NCBI GenBank assembly: GCA_963205275.1
Contig: CAUJIH010000020.1
Coordinates: 1-64,000 of the forward strand
Reading direction: 5' to 3'
Source: Verrucomicrobiota bacterium
GTDB taxonomy: Bacteria; Verrucomicrobiota; Verrucomicrobiia; Verrucomicrobiales; DEV007
Length of the DNA: 64,000 nt
Below the pieces are notes generated by a model. It made no database searches. It saw only the letters and a program-made list of their open reading frames with translations, and was not told the origin of the DNA. Position numbers and translations under genes: made by a program. This document shows positions 10,608 to 20,464 of this stretch, piece by piece (position 1 is the first letter of the stretch; every line of letters starts with the position of its first letter).

Positions 10608-11864
10608 CTAGTTCCTTCGGGTCAGATCCGCGATCAGTTGATCCATCGTGACTTCGCGTTCACTACGCTCTGAGAGCAATCGCAGCGTTAGGATGGGGTA
10701 TTCTGACCCAATCATCAAGGCATAGCGAGCATTTGACTGCTCGGCGGCCTGAAATTGTTTTGCGACTTTCATGGGAGCCAGCGAGGATACGACACGCAGT
10801 CCTGCATCGCGAAGACTTTGACACACTCCTATCGCTTCGAGTCCCCGTTCAGGATCGGCCAGTACTACATATACATCCACGCTGATTTCTTTCAGGCAGG
10901 CCTGATTCATGCGATTTGCCGGGTCGGTAGTCTCTCGAATCAGATCACTGATGACCATGTCGCCCATGGCAAAACCACAGGCAGACATGGAAACCCCACC
11001 GATCAGATCGACGAGCTGATCATAGCGACCACCTCCTGCCACTGCTCGCATTCCTTTGCCAATGTCGAAAATCTCGAATACAAGCCCGGTGTAATAAGCC
11101 AGCCCGCGAACGATTCCGAGATCGATCTCCACGAAATCGCCGAGTCCACGTGCCCTAAGCCCCTCCATCACCTGCTGAATCGCGGGGGATGTCTCGGCTC
11201 CCGATTGAGTAAAGTCATCGATCTGCTGACGCTCCAGCCCCAGTGCTCGCAATTGCTCTGCGACTTTATCGGCGGGAGTGCGCTCCATTTTATCGATGAT
11301 CTGGAGAAAGCTGGGGATCAGCTCCGCCGAGAGTCCTTTTTCCAAAGCAAAGCGCACCCAAGCGTCGCGATCACTGATCCGCAGACGAAAATCACTCGGG
11401 CCAAACCCGAATTCTCGCATGAGATCGATGGACAAGGCCATCAGCTCAGCATCGGCGCAGGTGGAATCTTCGCCCAAGATGTCGCAATTGAACTGATAGA
11501 ATTCTCGCCCGCGCCCTTTTTGATGCTTTTCATAACGAAAAAACTGTCCGATCGAAAACCAGCGCAAAGGCTTGCGAAAATCGCGTTGTCGAGCCGCTGC
11601 CATGCGCGCTAGGCTGGGGGTCAGCTCCGGTCGCATCGCCACCTCGCGCTCACCTTTGTCTGTGAAACAGAATAGCTGATTCACGATTTCGTCCCCGCTC
11701 TTCTTTCGATACAAATCGGTGGGTTCCAGCACGGGAGCATCGTATTCGACGAATCCATATCGCCGCGCCACTTCACGCCAGATGCGGAATACATAATTCC
11801 GAGTCGCACAGTCTTCCGGGTAGAAATCGCGAAATCCGGGGAGTGTTTGAAAGCGTGTGGCCAT
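10608..11864 (-). CDS. hisS: Histidyl-tRNA synthetase
   Basis: A 418-residue class II synthetase that charges tRNA-His. It opens RFQTLPGFRDFYPEDCATRN (family start GxxDxxP-like), has motif 2 FRYEKHQKGRGREFYQFNCD, the HisA-type loop RGLAYYTGLVFEIFDIG, and motif 3 with AVAGGGRYDQLVDLIGG and CGFAMGDM. A C-terminal anticodon-binding domain follows from about 325 (VDVYVVLADPERGLEAIGVC). The motif has Ala in RGLAYYTG where many bacterial enzymes have Asp (RGLDYYT); the remaining residues fit a functional HisRS. HisZ is unlikely because the catalytic arginines and C-terminal domain are kept. It lies downstream of purU by 51-127 bp, depending on the purU start. Confidence 0.93.
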   Translation of the reverse strand: MATRFQTLPGFRDFYPEDCATRNYVFRIWREVARRYGFVEYDAPVLEPTDLYRKKSGDEIVNQLFCFTDKGEREVAMRPELTPSLARMAAARQRDFRKPLRWFSIGQFFRYEKHQKGRGREFYQFNCDILGEDSTCADAELMALSIDLMREFGFGPSDFRLRISDRDAWVRFALEKGLSAELIPSFLQIIDKMERTPADKVAEQLRALGLERQQIDDFTQSGAETSPAIQQVMEGLRARGLGDFVEIDLGIVRGLAYYTGLVFEIFDIGKGMRAVAGGGRYDQLVDLIGGVSMSACGFAMGDMVISDLIRETTDPANRMNQACLKEISVDVYVVLADPERGLEAIGVCQSLRDAGLRVVSSLAPMKVAKQFQAAEQSNARYALMIGSEYPILTLRLLSERSEREVTMDQLIADLTRRN

Positions 11865-11915
11865 AATCGGGGCAGAGTCGACTCAGAAAGGGAGAAAGGG
11901 GCGATTGTCGAGGAA

Positions 11916-12788
11916 TTATCCGAAGATGATCGTCCGGTTTTTATGAACGAGAGTGCGGTGGTTCAATGCGAGCCAGACGGCACGACTTAACACGGTCTGC
12001 TCCAGCGCTCGACCCTGTCGAATGAAATCCTGCACTGTATCGCGATGCGTGACTGGTGTTACCCCTTGGGCGATGATGGGTCCTTCGTCGAGCGTCTCGG
12101 TGACGTAATGACTGGTCGCTCCGATCAGCTTCACGCCGCGCTCATGCGCTGAGTGATACGGCCTGGCGCCGGGGAAGGCAGGTAGAAAGGAGTGATGCAC
12201 ATTGATGATGCGGTGAGGGAACGCCTCTATCATCTGCGTGCTCAGGATTTGCATGTAGCGTGCAAGCACGATCAGATCTACACCTGCCTCGCGCAGAAGG
12301 GAAATTTCGACCTTTTCCTGAGCTTCCTTATTCTCGTGAGTAATCAGAAAAAGATGAAAGGGGATCCCGAAGCGCTCCGCCACGGGCCGGAGATCATCCC
12401 GATTCCCGATCATCAGAGGAATCCGCATACAGAGTTCGCCACTCTCGTGACGGGAGAGCAGATCGTACAGGCAGTGATTCTCCTTGGTGACGAATAGCGC
12501 CACGGTCGGAACCACATCAGAAAAGTGCAGAGTCCAACGCATTCCGAATTTCGTTGCCAGGGGAGAGAAAGCCCTTGCGATCTCGTTTCGGGCGATTGAA
12601 AAGCTCGCTAGCTCCCACTCCACGCGCATGAAGAAGGTTCCTTCGATCGGATCCGCATATTGGATGATATCGACGATATTTCCTTCGTTCTCGTGGAGAA
12701 ATGTCGAAACATTCGCGACGATTCCGGCCCGGTCCGGGCAGGTGACTAAAAGGATCGCTGTAGGGAGGGAATTCGGATACGCACTCAC
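11916..12788 (-). CDS. purU: Formyltetrahydrofolate deformylase
   Basis: A 290-residue PurU that hydrolyses 10-formyl-THF to THF and formate, balancing one-carbon pools. It has an N-terminal ACT domain (ILLVTCPDRAGIVANVSTFL, about residues 9-80) and a C-terminal formyl-transferase fold. The fold carries the catalytic triad region RIINVHHSFLPAFPGARPYH (Asn, His) and the Asp in EGPIIAQGVTPVTHRDT. The longest frame begins at a TTG at 12813-12815. I prefer the GTG at 12786-12788 (MSAYPNSLPTAILLV), since it places the ACT domain close to the start as usual; no clear ribosome-binding site decides this. It is probably transcribed with hisS. Confidence 0.92.
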   Translation of the reverse strand: MSAYPNSLPTAILLVTCPDRAGIVANVSTFLHENEGNIVDIIQYADPIEGTFFMRVEWELASFSIARNEIARAFSPLATKFGMRWTLHFSDVVPTVALFVTKENHCLYDLLSRHESGELCMRIPLMIGNRDDLRPVAERFGIPFHLFLITHENKEAQEKVEISLLREAGVDLIVLARYMQILSTQMIEAFPHRIINVHHSFLPAFPGARPYHSAHERGVKLIGATSHYVTETLDEGPIIAQGVTPVTHRDTVQDFIRQGRALEQTVLSRAVWLALNHRTLVHKNRTIIFG

Positions 12789-12854
12789 AACACGAGAACG
12801 GCTCAACAGGCTCAACAGACGCGACTGAGTCAGGCATCCGTTTCAGAAAAGGCG

Positions 12855-12936
<82 letters not shown>

Positions 12937-13089
12937 GACTGTTTCGAGTCGGAAGCGAATCCGACGGGAAGCGGTATTTATAACGGGAAAATAAGTACGG
13001 CGCAAGCACATTATTCACGATGAGATACGAGAATGCTGAAGGGCTGAGAATAATTCATTCCATCACTTGGGAGGCTGAGCGGGCACAGG

Positions 13090-14643
13090 TTAATTCCATA
13101 GACTGCGATCCAGTGAACGATATTGAATGGCTTCCAGCACGTGAGTTTCACGGATTGACATGTCACCGTCGAGATCGGCCAGGGTGCGCGCAACTTTCAG
13201 GATCCGGTCATGTGCGCGAGCGCTGAGATGCAAAGCGTCCATGGCCTGTTCCAGAGTGCGTTCACTCGTAGCATCGAGCACGCAGTGTTTCGCCAGGAGA
13301 CGACTGCCCATATCAGCATTACACAGGACACCGGGATTGGAGGCAAAGCGTGCCAACTGGATCGCACGAGCTGCGGTCACTCGTTCGCGGATCACCTCTG
13401 AGGTCTCGCCTACGGCTTTCGATCGCAATTCCCGGTAGTCGATGGCGGGGACTTCCACATGCAAGTCGATGCGATCCAGCAGTGGACCGCTGATCCGCTG
13501 TCGATATTTTTCGATCTGCCCCGGCGAGCAGCGACATTCTCTCGCCGGATCGCCCAAGTAGCCACAGGGACAGGGGTTCATGGCTGCGACTAAGCTGAAT
13601 CGGCTGGGAAAGGTGAACTTGCCCGCAGCTCGCGAGATCGTCACCTGTCCATCCTCCAGCGGCTGACGGAGTACCTCTAGGGTCGAGCGACGAAACTCCG
13701 GCAATTCGTCCAGAAAGAGGATGCCGTTATGCGCCAGACTGACCTCCCCCGGACTCGGCATACTGCTGCCCCCGAGCAGTCCCACGTCGGAGATCGTATG
13801 ATGAGGCGACCGAAAGGGGCGTGTGGCGACAAAGCCACCTTTCCCATCGATCAGACCCGCTACGCTGTGGATCTTGGTAGTTTCGATGGCCTCCTCTTCT
13901 GTCATGGGCGGCAGGATGGTTACCAGTCGCTTTGCCAGCATGGACTTTCCTGTGCCTGGGCTTCCCAGCATCAGAATATTATGACCGCCAGCCATGGCCA
14001 CCTCAAGAGCGCGCTTGGTGTGGAGCTGACCTTTTACCTCGCTGAAGTCGATGGAATATTGCTGTTTCGTGCGGAAAAACGCATCACGGTCCAGTTTCTC
14101 TGGTTTGATATGCCCATCCCCAGCCAGCAGACGGTAGGCGTCGAGCAGGGTCTCGACTCCGTACACGTATATCCCCTCGACGATACTCGCTTCCACCGCG
14201 TTTTCCTTCGGTACTATCAGGGCGCGTAAACCCTGTTGTCGGGCTTGAAGTGCTACGGGTAGGGCACCTTTGATCGCACGCAGGCGCCCGTCGAGCGCCA
14301 GCTCCCCGACCATCGCGCATTTCTGAAGAGCCCCATCCGTCAGTGCTCCATTCCGATCTGGAGCCAGCGAAACCATGCCGATCGCGATGGGCAAATCAAA
14401 GCTGGGCCCCTCTTTGCGCAGGTCAGCCGGGGCCAGATTGATCGTGATGGGTGTATTCGGCCAACGCAGGCCACTGTTCCGGATCGCGGTGATCACACGG
14501 TCGATGCTTTCTCGCACGGCGGCGTCGGGCAGACCGACCAGCTTGATATCGAGCTTTCCTGCTTCACCGGAATTGACTTCCACTTCTACAGGAACGGCCT
14601 CGACGCCGTGAACGCTGCCAGAATAGACACATACGAGAGACAT
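13090..14643 (-). CDS. comM: YifB/ComM family Mg-chelatase-like AAA+ ATPase
   Basis: A 517-residue protein with the three ComM parts. The N-terminal Lon-protease-like ChlI domain is at about 1-170 ([22 protein letters not shown] opens it). An AAA+ ATPase core has Walker [17 protein letters not shown] at about 220 and Walker [14 protein letters not shown]-terminal Mg_chelatase_C part with [20 protein letters not shown] completes it. In naturally transformable bacteria ComM is a hexameric helicase promoting branch migration during recombination of incoming DNA. The protein is widespread also in non-competent bacteria, so competence is not implied here. Length is normal (about 500-510). It lies upstream of tRNA-Leu on the same strand. 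Confidence 0.93.
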   Translation of the reverse strand: MSLVCVYSGSVHGVEAVPVEVEVNSGEAGKLDIKLVGLPDAAVRESIDRVITAIRNSGLRWPNTPITINLAPADLRKEGPSFDLPIAIGMVSLAPDRNGALTDGALQKCAMVGELALDGRLRAIKGALPVALQARQQGLRALIVPKENAVEASIVEGIYVYGVETLLDAYRLLAGDGHIKPEKLDRDAFFRTKQQYSIDFSEVKGQLHTKRALEVAMAGGHNILMLGSPGTGKSMLAKRLVTILPPMTEEEAIETTKIHSVAGLIDGKGGFVATRPFRSPHHTISDVGLLGGSSMPSPGEVSLAHNGILFLDELPEFRRSTLEVLRQPLEDGQVTISRAAGKFTFPSRFSLVAAMNPCPCGYLGDPARECRCSPGQIEKYRQRISGPLLDRIDLHVEVPAIDYRELRSKAVGETSEVIRERVTAARAIQLARFASNPGVLCNADMGSRLLAKHCVLDATSERTLEQAMDALHLSARAHDRILKVARTLADLDGDMSIRETHVLEAIQYRSLDRSLWN

Positions 14644-14901
14644 GTTGCGAGTCTGTCGTATCGCTACACTTTATGCAATCCTCGATTGATCTTTCCGCAC
14701 AGGAATTCCGCCGACCGATCTCGGTGGAGTCGGAAATGATCTCAAATCCTAGTTCGCGTCACAGTCAACTCCTGTTTGGAGTGATCGTGAGCATATCATT
14801 CGATTGATCAGGGAGTGCCTGAACCGCGCCGGAATGATGCCACTATTTCAATCAGCTCAGGGAAACAAGCTCAGGGGAACGCAGGCAGAAAACTGCACGA
14901 T

Positions 14902-15525
14902 TCAGACTCGCGAAGCTTCTTCCTCCTCTGGATTCGGGAATTGGAACAGAGACAATGTGGGTTCCCGAGAAGGTTCCTGCGCCGGGAAAAGCTCCTGAAA
15001 GAAAGAGGGTGGAGCGGGGGTGGTGAGGGAATTGGCGGCAGAAGAAGGTGAGTCCGTGTCGATCCCCTCCAGATCGATAATCTCCGCCTGATTCAGACAA
15101 TGATGCGCAGTAAACTGAGGCTGACTCAGTTGCTGCTGGATTTTCTGATAGGAGAGACTCGCTTCGATCTGATGCTTGATCACCGCCAGCAATTCATTGA
15201 GTTGAACGGGCTTGGCTAGCACGACGCTGGTGATTCCTCCCGTGTGCGCCAGTGCTTGAGCCTCCCGAGCGATGGCGGTCAGTAGAACCACTGGAATGTA
15301 TCGTAGAGAGAGATCATTCCGGAGATCTAGCAGCACTCGGCCTCCATCGCGTTCCGGCATCATCACGTCGAGCAGTATCAGATCCGGCATGTAGTGTCTG
15401 ACTGTATTGACGGCCAGTAAGGGATTATTCTCGACGACCGGACGATAGCCAAATTTGGCTAAGGCCTTTGCCAGCAATGTCGTCAGAGCGACATTGTCAT
15501 CGATAATCTGGATACAATACTGCAT
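14902..15525 (-). CDS. Stand-alone response-regulator receiver protein
   Basis: A 207-residue protein starting at the ATG 15523-15525 (MQYCIQIIDDNVALTTLLAK); the longer frame to 15549 only adds MRINLLPL. The receiver domain occupies about 1-125, with the acidic pair IIDDN, phospho-acceptor Asp in LILLDVMMPERDG, the Thr in VVLLTAIAREAQ and the Lys in VVLAKPVQLNEL. After that comes a tail of about 75 residues with no DNA-binding or enzymatic domain, rich in Ser, Pro and Glu. It is therefore a single-domain-type regulator acting by protein contact. No kinase is adjacent; the nearest kinase in the window is at 47211. It follows the GH16 gene on the same strand by 70 bp. Confidence 0.85.
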   Translation of the reverse strand: MQYCIQIIDDNVALTTLLAKALAKFGYRPVVENNPLLAVNTVRHYMPDLILLDVMMPERDGGRVLLDLRNDLSLRYIPVVLLTAIAREAQALAHTGGITSVVLAKPVQLNELLAVIKHQIEASLSYQKIQQQLSQPQFTAHHCLNQAEIIDLEGIDTDSPSSAANSLTTPAPPSFFQELFPAQEPSREPTLSLFQFPNPEEEEASRV

Positions 15526-15595
15526 GAGAGGAAGTAAATTTATTCTCAAATTTCGTCACCGCAATGGAAACTTTTAGTTTTTATTAAAACTATGG

Positions 15596-16606
15596 TTATT
15601 TCACAATTTCCCAACTTGAAGGGGGCGCCCAGACGCGGACATAATCGACCTCCATCGTCGTTGGGAATCCGCGAGGACTCGATTTAGCTGGATTAGGAAT
15701 GCGTTTGTCATCCTTCATGGTGATATAGGGCTGCCGCAATTCCAGAGACAGAACGATCCGCATCGGGAGGTGCCAGTTTCGGTTCGCAGCCTGTGCAATT
15801 CGTCGCCCATCGACGTACCATGTAATCTGCTCATTTGAGACGTAGGCCGCATAGATGTGAAAGTCCTGACGAGGATCGAATGGGGCTTTCCACCGATGCT
15901 TACACAAATCCGGGTGAGTATCTGGTCCGACCTTCACGATCTCTCCAGAGGAGTTCCTCTCTTTCGCGTGCAGGTTGAAATCCATCAGCGATACCCCTTT
16001 TCCGATGCCAGAATGCTGTTGAAGTTCGACAATATCGATCTCCGAGTAGACTTCACGGCCAGTCCCAGTCTTGAGATTGGCGAGCCAGAAGGCCGGAGTG
16101 ACTCCTGGATGATGATGACACCCCTTGATCCGGGCTTCGAAGTAGCCAATCGTAACCGCTGCCTGACTGCGAAGGATTCCAGATTTATAAAAAGCCGTCC
16201 GGTCCTTTTGCTGATGAGGCTCATATACCATCCGAAGAGAAAGTTGCCCGTTTCGCTGAAATGTATTGTGAGGATCCCATGTCAGCCCACCCCATGAGGT
16301 CTGTTGCGTAAACCATTTCTCTGAGTTTACACCCTTCGTCCAGAATTCGTCCGAAAGCTCCGGCGAAAATCTCCACTCCGCAGGGACCGGCACCAATGGA
16401 GATGGGTATTGCCCCGTCTGTGGTATCGGAATCGCGATGGGCATTGACTGGGTGTTCTTTCTCAGTCCAAGCCGAGACCAGAGATCCTTCTTTGCCGCAT
16501 ACATCTCAATCTGTCCGAATGGGAGAGAGGATTGAACTTGTCCGGGACTCGGAACAACGAACCAAAAAAGAAACAGACAGAGAATCAGAACACGAGAAAT
16601 CGACAT
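15596..16606 (-). CDS. Secreted glycoside hydrolase family 16 protein
   Basis: A 336-residue protein with an N-terminal signal peptide (SRVLILCLFLFWFVVPSPGQ) and a GH16 jelly-roll. The catalytic beta-strand SEIDIVELQQ supplies the E-x-D-x-x-E motif (nucleophile and acid/base Glu). Supporting features are SYYEARIKG-type strand GYFEARIKGCHHHPGVTPAF, the ITWYVDGRRIAQ strand and the C-terminal VDYVRVWAPP. The bulged EIDIVE motif is shared by agarases, porphyranases, carrageenases and some laminarinases, so it endo-cleaves a beta-linked polysaccharide of unknown type. The first 70 residues include a Pro-rich linker. The gene is divergent from the helical-repeat protein across an AT-rich gap. Confidence 0.9.
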   Translation of the reverse strand: MSISRVLILCLFLFWFVVPSPGQVQSSLPFGQIEMYAAKKDLWSRLGLRKNTQSMPIAIPIPQTGQYPSPLVPVPAEWRFSPELSDEFWTKGVNSEKWFTQQTSWGGLTWDPHNTFQRNGQLSLRMVYEPHQQKDRTAFYKSGILRSQAAVTIGYFEARIKGCHHHPGVTPAFWLANLKTGTGREVYSEIDIVELQQHSGIGKGVSLMDFNLHAKERNSSGEIVKVGPDTHPDLCKHRWKAPFDPRQDFHIYAAYVSNEQITWYVDGRRIAQAANRNWHLPMRIVLSLELRQPYITMKDDKRIPNPAKSSPRGFPTTMEVDYVRVWAPPSSWEIVK

Positions 16607-16787
16607 AGATAGAGAAAATATCGTCTAGTTTTGATTTTTTACTAGTTCTGATATTTTTGTGATTATAATCAATTGGCTCGATTCTCTTGACTGATCTTCT
16701 CTCAGAATTTCCAAATTATTGGTTCTAACTTGTGGCAAGGCATCTTCGATGATTTCTTCCCGACTCTTACGCATGGAAGTAAAAAAT
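16607..16787. promoter_or_regulatory. AT-rich divergent intergenic region
   Basis: The 181 bp between the GH16 gene (leftward) and the helical-repeat gene (rightward) is markedly AT-rich. It contains the self-complementary GATTATAATC near 16656-16666 and a TTGACT hexamer at 16687-16692. Promoters for both genes must lie here, but I could not find a well-spaced pair of -35 and -10 boxes. Confidence 0.4.
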
Positions 16788-18116
16788 ATGTCTGAAGAGG
16801 CACTCTTAGAAACGCTTGCAAAGATAGAAGTGCTTCTGCGAGAAGGATCTCCTGAGGCGCTGGAAGCTGCGCGAACAATCTCGAAGGTTCTACTAGTGCG
16901 GACTCAGCACGCTGATCCCCGTCAGCGTGTGGCAGCGCTGACGGCTCTCGGGCATGGAGAGCGCTTTTCGGGGATGCTGGCAGAGTCGGATCGAACCTAC
17001 GGGGAAGCCCTAATGTTGCTCCCATCGAAGCCAGCTGATCCTGAAGCACGCTTTCAGTATGCAAATCTCCTGACTTGTCAGGGACTTTCTTTACTTCTAA
17101 TGTCCGACTTGGAATCTCTGAAAAAGGCGAAGGCTTGCTTTGAGCAATCCATCGCCTTAAGGGATCGTCCGGACACGAATGAGGCGGAGACGTGGGGCCT
17201 GTCGGCGGGATGGCTGAATCTGGCCGATACTCTCGCCGCGCTTGGAGGACAGGATGCTCTGGAAGAGGCCGTCCGATGCACGGAGAAAGCTCGCGAAACT
17301 CTGGCGAGACTCTCAGACCCTCAGCCCGCCGCCTGTCAGAATCGTCTCGCGCTCTCTTGGATGAAGACGGCAGAATACTCGGCACGGCTGAGCGCGGAGT
17401 ATGCTCGACCCATGGAAGAGAAAGTGATGATCGGATTTGCCAATGCAGCCGAAATTTTGCAATCCGAGTCACTTGCCGGGGAGGAGGAGTCTCGCCGCAT
17501 GTTGGCTGCCGCCCTCAGTAACCTGAGTCGGAGTCGCCTGTTACTCGAAAAGCGAGGAAGTAGGAAGGGTGAGGAAGAGGCGCGTGAAGCGATCCATTTG
17601 CTCGGAGATGCAGTCTTTTCTGCTCCAGAGACACTCTTCCTCGCTCTCAGCGCTCGGATGAATATCGCCTGCCATCTAGCGGGAATGTCCAATGGCGAAG
17701 ATGGTGATGACGATGTCCTGCTCGAGGTCACAGATGTCATTGAGGAAGCGATGACTATCGCTGCCGAGGGGCGTCGGAAGTGGGGAGCGAATGCCGTGGC
17801 GGATGACTTACTGGGCGAATTGACTCGGCTCGGGGCCGAAGCCTACCGCGTGGCCTCCCCTGATTTTCTGGTCGATTTTCTCATGGATGTACTCGATCCC
17901 GAGCGGGGGGACGATCACTTCGCCGACTCGCCCGCTGTTCATGAAGCCGCCGTCCGAGTTCTCTGGCATGGAATTTCAGATTTACAGAAAGCCGGATTCG
18001 CAGGATTTGGTTCGGATGAATACGACAAGAGACGCGATCACCTAGCAGCCTGGCAATTGTGTCGGGAAGAACTGGCTGCCATTCGAACACGTTATTTTAT
18101 CGTCGAGTCAGCCTGA
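16788..18116 (+). CDS. Helical-repeat (TPR-like) cytoplasmic protein of unknown function
   Basis: A 442-residue protein taken from the ATG at 16788 (MSEEALLETLAKIEVLLREG), which has GGAAG 8-12 bases upstream; longer frames start at 16773 or 16719. No signal peptide or membrane segment is seen. The sequence is almost entirely amphipathic helices with TPR-like spacing, for example AALTALGHGERFSGMLAESDRTYGEAL at about 50-80, AKACFEQSIALRDRP at about 105 and AGWLNLADTLAALGGQDALEEAV at about 130. It is rich in Ala, Leu and Glu. By structure type it is probably a protein-interaction scaffold. No partner is indicated; the upstream divergent gene is a secreted GH16 enzyme and the downstream one a sigma factor. 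Confidence 0.7.
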   Translation: MSEEALLETLAKIEVLLREGSPEALEAARTISKVLLVRTQHADPRQRVAALTALGHGERFSGMLAESDRTYGEALMLLPSKPADPEARFQYANLLTCQGLSLLLMSDLESLKKAKACFEQSIALRDRPDTNEAETWGLSAGWLNLADTLAALGGQDALEEAVRCTEKARETLARLSDPQPAACQNRLALSWMKTAEYSARLSAEYARPMEEKVMIGFANAAEILQSESLAGEEESRRMLAAALSNLSRSRLLLEKRGSRKGEEEAREAIHLLGDAVFSAPETLFLALSARMNIACHLAGMSNGEDGDDDVLLEVTDVIEEAMTIAAEGRRKWGANAVADDLLGELTRLGAEAYRVASPDFLVDFLMDVLDPERGDDHFADSPAVHEAAVRVLWHGISDLQKAGFAGFGSDEYDKRRDHLAAWQLCREELAAIRTRYFIVESA

Positions 18117-18452
18117 TTAAAATCTAAGACATATTAATTATTTTTTTGCGAAAAAGAGGATTTTAATTGATTTTATTTTGAACAGACGGTAAAACCGCGA
18201 CACTCAAATGCGCCACCTGTTGACGGTGATTTTCGGGAAGATATTGATCAGGCCATTATGTTACAACGATCCAAGAGTCCTTCTGCCTCGAGCAGAGCAC
18301 GGACGATCAGCGGCCTATTCTCCCAATTACTGTTTCAACATCTGACCGCTACGAGAAAGAACGCAATCACGTAAGAATTGTGGGTGTCGTGTCGTCGTAA
18401 TAAAGCTACGCGAACTGCGGATACCCCCTGACTCAACTCAACACGATTTGTT
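18117..18452. other. 336-bp gene-free region upstream of the sigma factor
   Basis: It begins with a very AT-rich stretch (18120-18180) and becomes mixed in composition. TTGACG at 18222-18227 could be a -35 box, but no good -10 follows at 16-18 bp. I see no tRNA, convincing hairpin or open frame. It presumably holds the promoter of the sigma factor gene. Confidence 0.4.
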
Positions 18453-19376
18453 ATGGCTAACTTGGAAATGGACGGCGGAATCAAGATCTACCTTCGGGAG
18501 ATCGGGAAGACGCCTTTACTTACTAGAGAGGAAGAAGTGGAACTCGCTGATCGAATCAAGAACGGCGACAAAGCTGCTCGCACTCACATGATTAAGGCGA
18601 ATCTCCGCCTAGTCGTCAAAATTGCACAGGACTATGCGAATTACGGGTTACCGCTGCTCGACCTAATTTCGGAAGGGAATATCGGTCTGATGAAAGCGGT
18701 GGAGCGCTTCGATCCGAATAAGGGTGGAAAGCTCTCTACCTACGCTGCTTGGTGGATCAAGCAGTCCATCAAGCGCGCTCTGGCGAATCAGAGCAAGACG
18801 ATCCGCCTGCCGGTCCACATGGTGGATAAGATCTCGAAAATGCGTCGAGTTGCATTGGTACTGAGTGAGGAACTCGGGCGCGAACCTACCGATGAGGAGT
18901 TGGCGGAGGAAATCGGGATCGACCGGGCAAAACTCTCTCATCTGAAGTCCGCTGCGTTGCGTCCGGCCTCGCTCGACGCGCCAATCAGTGACGACGATAC
19001 GACGGAGTTCGGCGAAATCATTGGTGATGAGCGTGCTCAGAATCCGCTGGAGTTGCTGAGTCATAAAAACATGCACATGCAGCTCGACGATTTGCTCGAG
19101 GTGCTCGACGAGCGTGAGCGCAAGATCATTGATGCCCGCTTTGGCCTGGCGGGGCAAAAGCCGAAAACTCTGGAAGAGGTAGGGCAGGAATTTGGCGTGA
19201 CTCGCGAGCGGATTCGCCAGCTGCAAAATATCGCTTTGAAGAAGCTTCGTCGTGCTCTTCAGAAGAAGGAAGATCCTGGTCCACGTCCGCTCCGCAAGGG
19301 CGGGAAGAGCAAGGATGACTTCTTCTTCGAGGACTCCGATGAAGAAGACGATGACGATGCCGCGATGGCAATGTGA
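18453..19376 (+). CDS. Sigma-70 family RNA polymerase sigma factor, SigA/RpoS-like, with acidic tail
   Basis: A 307-residue sigma factor with regions 1.2 to 4 and no region 1.1. Region 1.2 is [22 protein letters not shown]; region 2 has [29 protein letters not shown] and the -10-reading [19 protein letters not shown]. Region 3 starts [13 protein letters not shown], and region 4 has [19 protein letters not shown] for the -35 box. The length and domain set fit a group 2 or short primary sigma. The last 20-25 residues form an unusual acidic tail ([18 protein letters not shown]) after a basic stretch. The same gene layout is common in PVC genomes by general knowledge; which regulon it drives cannot be seen here. 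Confidence 0.92.
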   Translation: MANLEMDGGIKIYLREIGKTPLLTREEEVELADRIKNGDKAARTHMIKANLRLVVKIAQDYANYGLPLLDLISEGNIGLMKAVERFDPNKGGKLSTYAAWWIKQSIKRALANQSKTIRLPVHMVDKISKMRRVALVLSEELGREPTDEELAEEIGIDRAKLSHLKSAALRPASLDAPISDDDTTEFGEIIGDERAQNPLELLSHKNMHMQLDDLLEVLDERERKIIDARFGLAGQKPKTLEEVGQEFGVTRERIRQLQNIALKKLRRALQKKEDPGPRPLRKGGKSKDDFFFEDSDEEDDDDAAMAM

Positions 19377-19460
19377 AGGAGTCGGAGCATCTGGGGACGG
19401 GCGCGTTACGGAGTAAGGTTGCCTGGAAAAGAGCAGATTGGTTTTACTTTCCAGTGAGTC

Positions 19461-20453
19461 ATGCACCGTATCGGCGTCCTCGGGCTTCATCACGATCACG
19501 TTTGGAGCAATCTGGAGGAGCTCCTCATCACGGGGCGTGCGGAATTAGTCGGCGCGGCGGATACGGATGGGGAACTCCTTGGGAAATATCAGGAGCACTT
19601 TTCCGGTGAGGTTTTCCCATCCTATGAAGCGCTTCTGGATCGCGACGATCTGGATGCTGTTTACGTTTTCTCTGACAATCGCCTCGGCGAAGAACTCGTC
19701 GTTCGAGCCTGCGAACGCGGGGTGCATTGCCTAGTGGAAAAGCCGATGGCAGCGACTCTGGCGGGAGCGGAGCGAATGCTCAGCGCTGCTCGTGCCAACG
19801 GTGTCCGCCTGATGGTGAATTGGCCCTTTACTTGGGAGCCTCAATTGCGCCACGGGATCTGCATGGCTCAGGCAGGCGAACTGGGAAAAATTTGGCAGGT
19901 ACGTTACCGCGCCGCTCATCAGGGGCCGAAGGAATTAGGATGCTCTCGACAGTTTGTAGACTGGCTCTACGATGCAGAGAGAAATGGAGCTGGGGCGCTG
20001 ATGGACTACTGCTGCTATGGAGCTGTGCTCGCGGATCTCTTGCTTGGTCGTCCTGAATCCGTCACCGGACTGCGCATCAATACGGGCCTGAAGCCTGATC
20101 TATTGTTAGAGGATAATGCCATCCTCGCGCTAAAATATCCCCATGCGCTCGCCGTGACAGAGGCGAGTTGGACTCAGATTGGGCATTTGACGAGTTATTA
20201 CACCACGATCTACGGTAGTGAAGGGACTGTTCACATCGCTCCAGGCAGCGGTGGGATTCTACATGCGACCAACGAGAATCCGGATGGTGTGCCCTTGACC
20301 ACACCACCGCAACCCGAACACATGGCCAACGCCAGCGCCCACTTTCTGACTGCTCTCGAGAGTCCCGATTTCGTCATTCATCCGCTCTGCCAGCCAGAAC
20401 ACGGAGTCGGAGCGCAGTGGATTCTGGAAGAGGGGCTGCGGGCCATGAAGTGA
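19461..20453 (+). CDS. Gfo/Idh/MocA family oxidoreductase
   Basis: A 330-residue NAD(P)-dependent dehydrogenase. It has an N-terminal Rossmann fold (HRIGVLGLHHDHVWSNLEELL; glycine pattern altered to GxxxxH) and the family hallmark EKPMA in HCLVEKPMAATLAGAERML. The C-terminal alpha/beta domain contains GALMDYCCYGAVLADLLLG in the place of the usual G-x-x-x-D-x-x-x-H substrate motif. Members oxidise sugars, inositols or sugar amines; the substrate is unknown here. The dinucleotide loop HHDHVW instead of GxGxxG is unusual but occurs in some members. It follows the sigma factor by 84 bp and converges with a second Gfo/Idh gene. Confidence 0.85.
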   Translation: MHRIGVLGLHHDHVWSNLEELLITGRAELVGAADTDGELLGKYQEHFSGEVFPSYEALLDRDDLDAVYVFSDNRLGEELVVRACERGVHCLVEKPMAATLAGAERMLSAARANGVRLMVNWPFTWEPQLRHGICMAQAGELGKIWQVRYRAAHQGPKELGCSRQFVDWLYDAERNGAGALMDYCCYGAVLADLLLGRPESVTGLRINTGLKPDLLLEDNAILALKYPHALAVTEASWTQIGHLTSYYTTIYGSEGTVHIAPGSGGILHATNENPDGVPLTTPPQPEHMANASAHFLTALESPDFVIHPLCQPEHGVGAQWILEEGLRAMK

Positions 20454-20464
20454 AAGGAGATCTT

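Noticed and set aside
18663-19499. 278-residue open frame antisense to the sigma factor
   Set aside because: It is the mirror of a highly conserved sigma gene and has no independent features.
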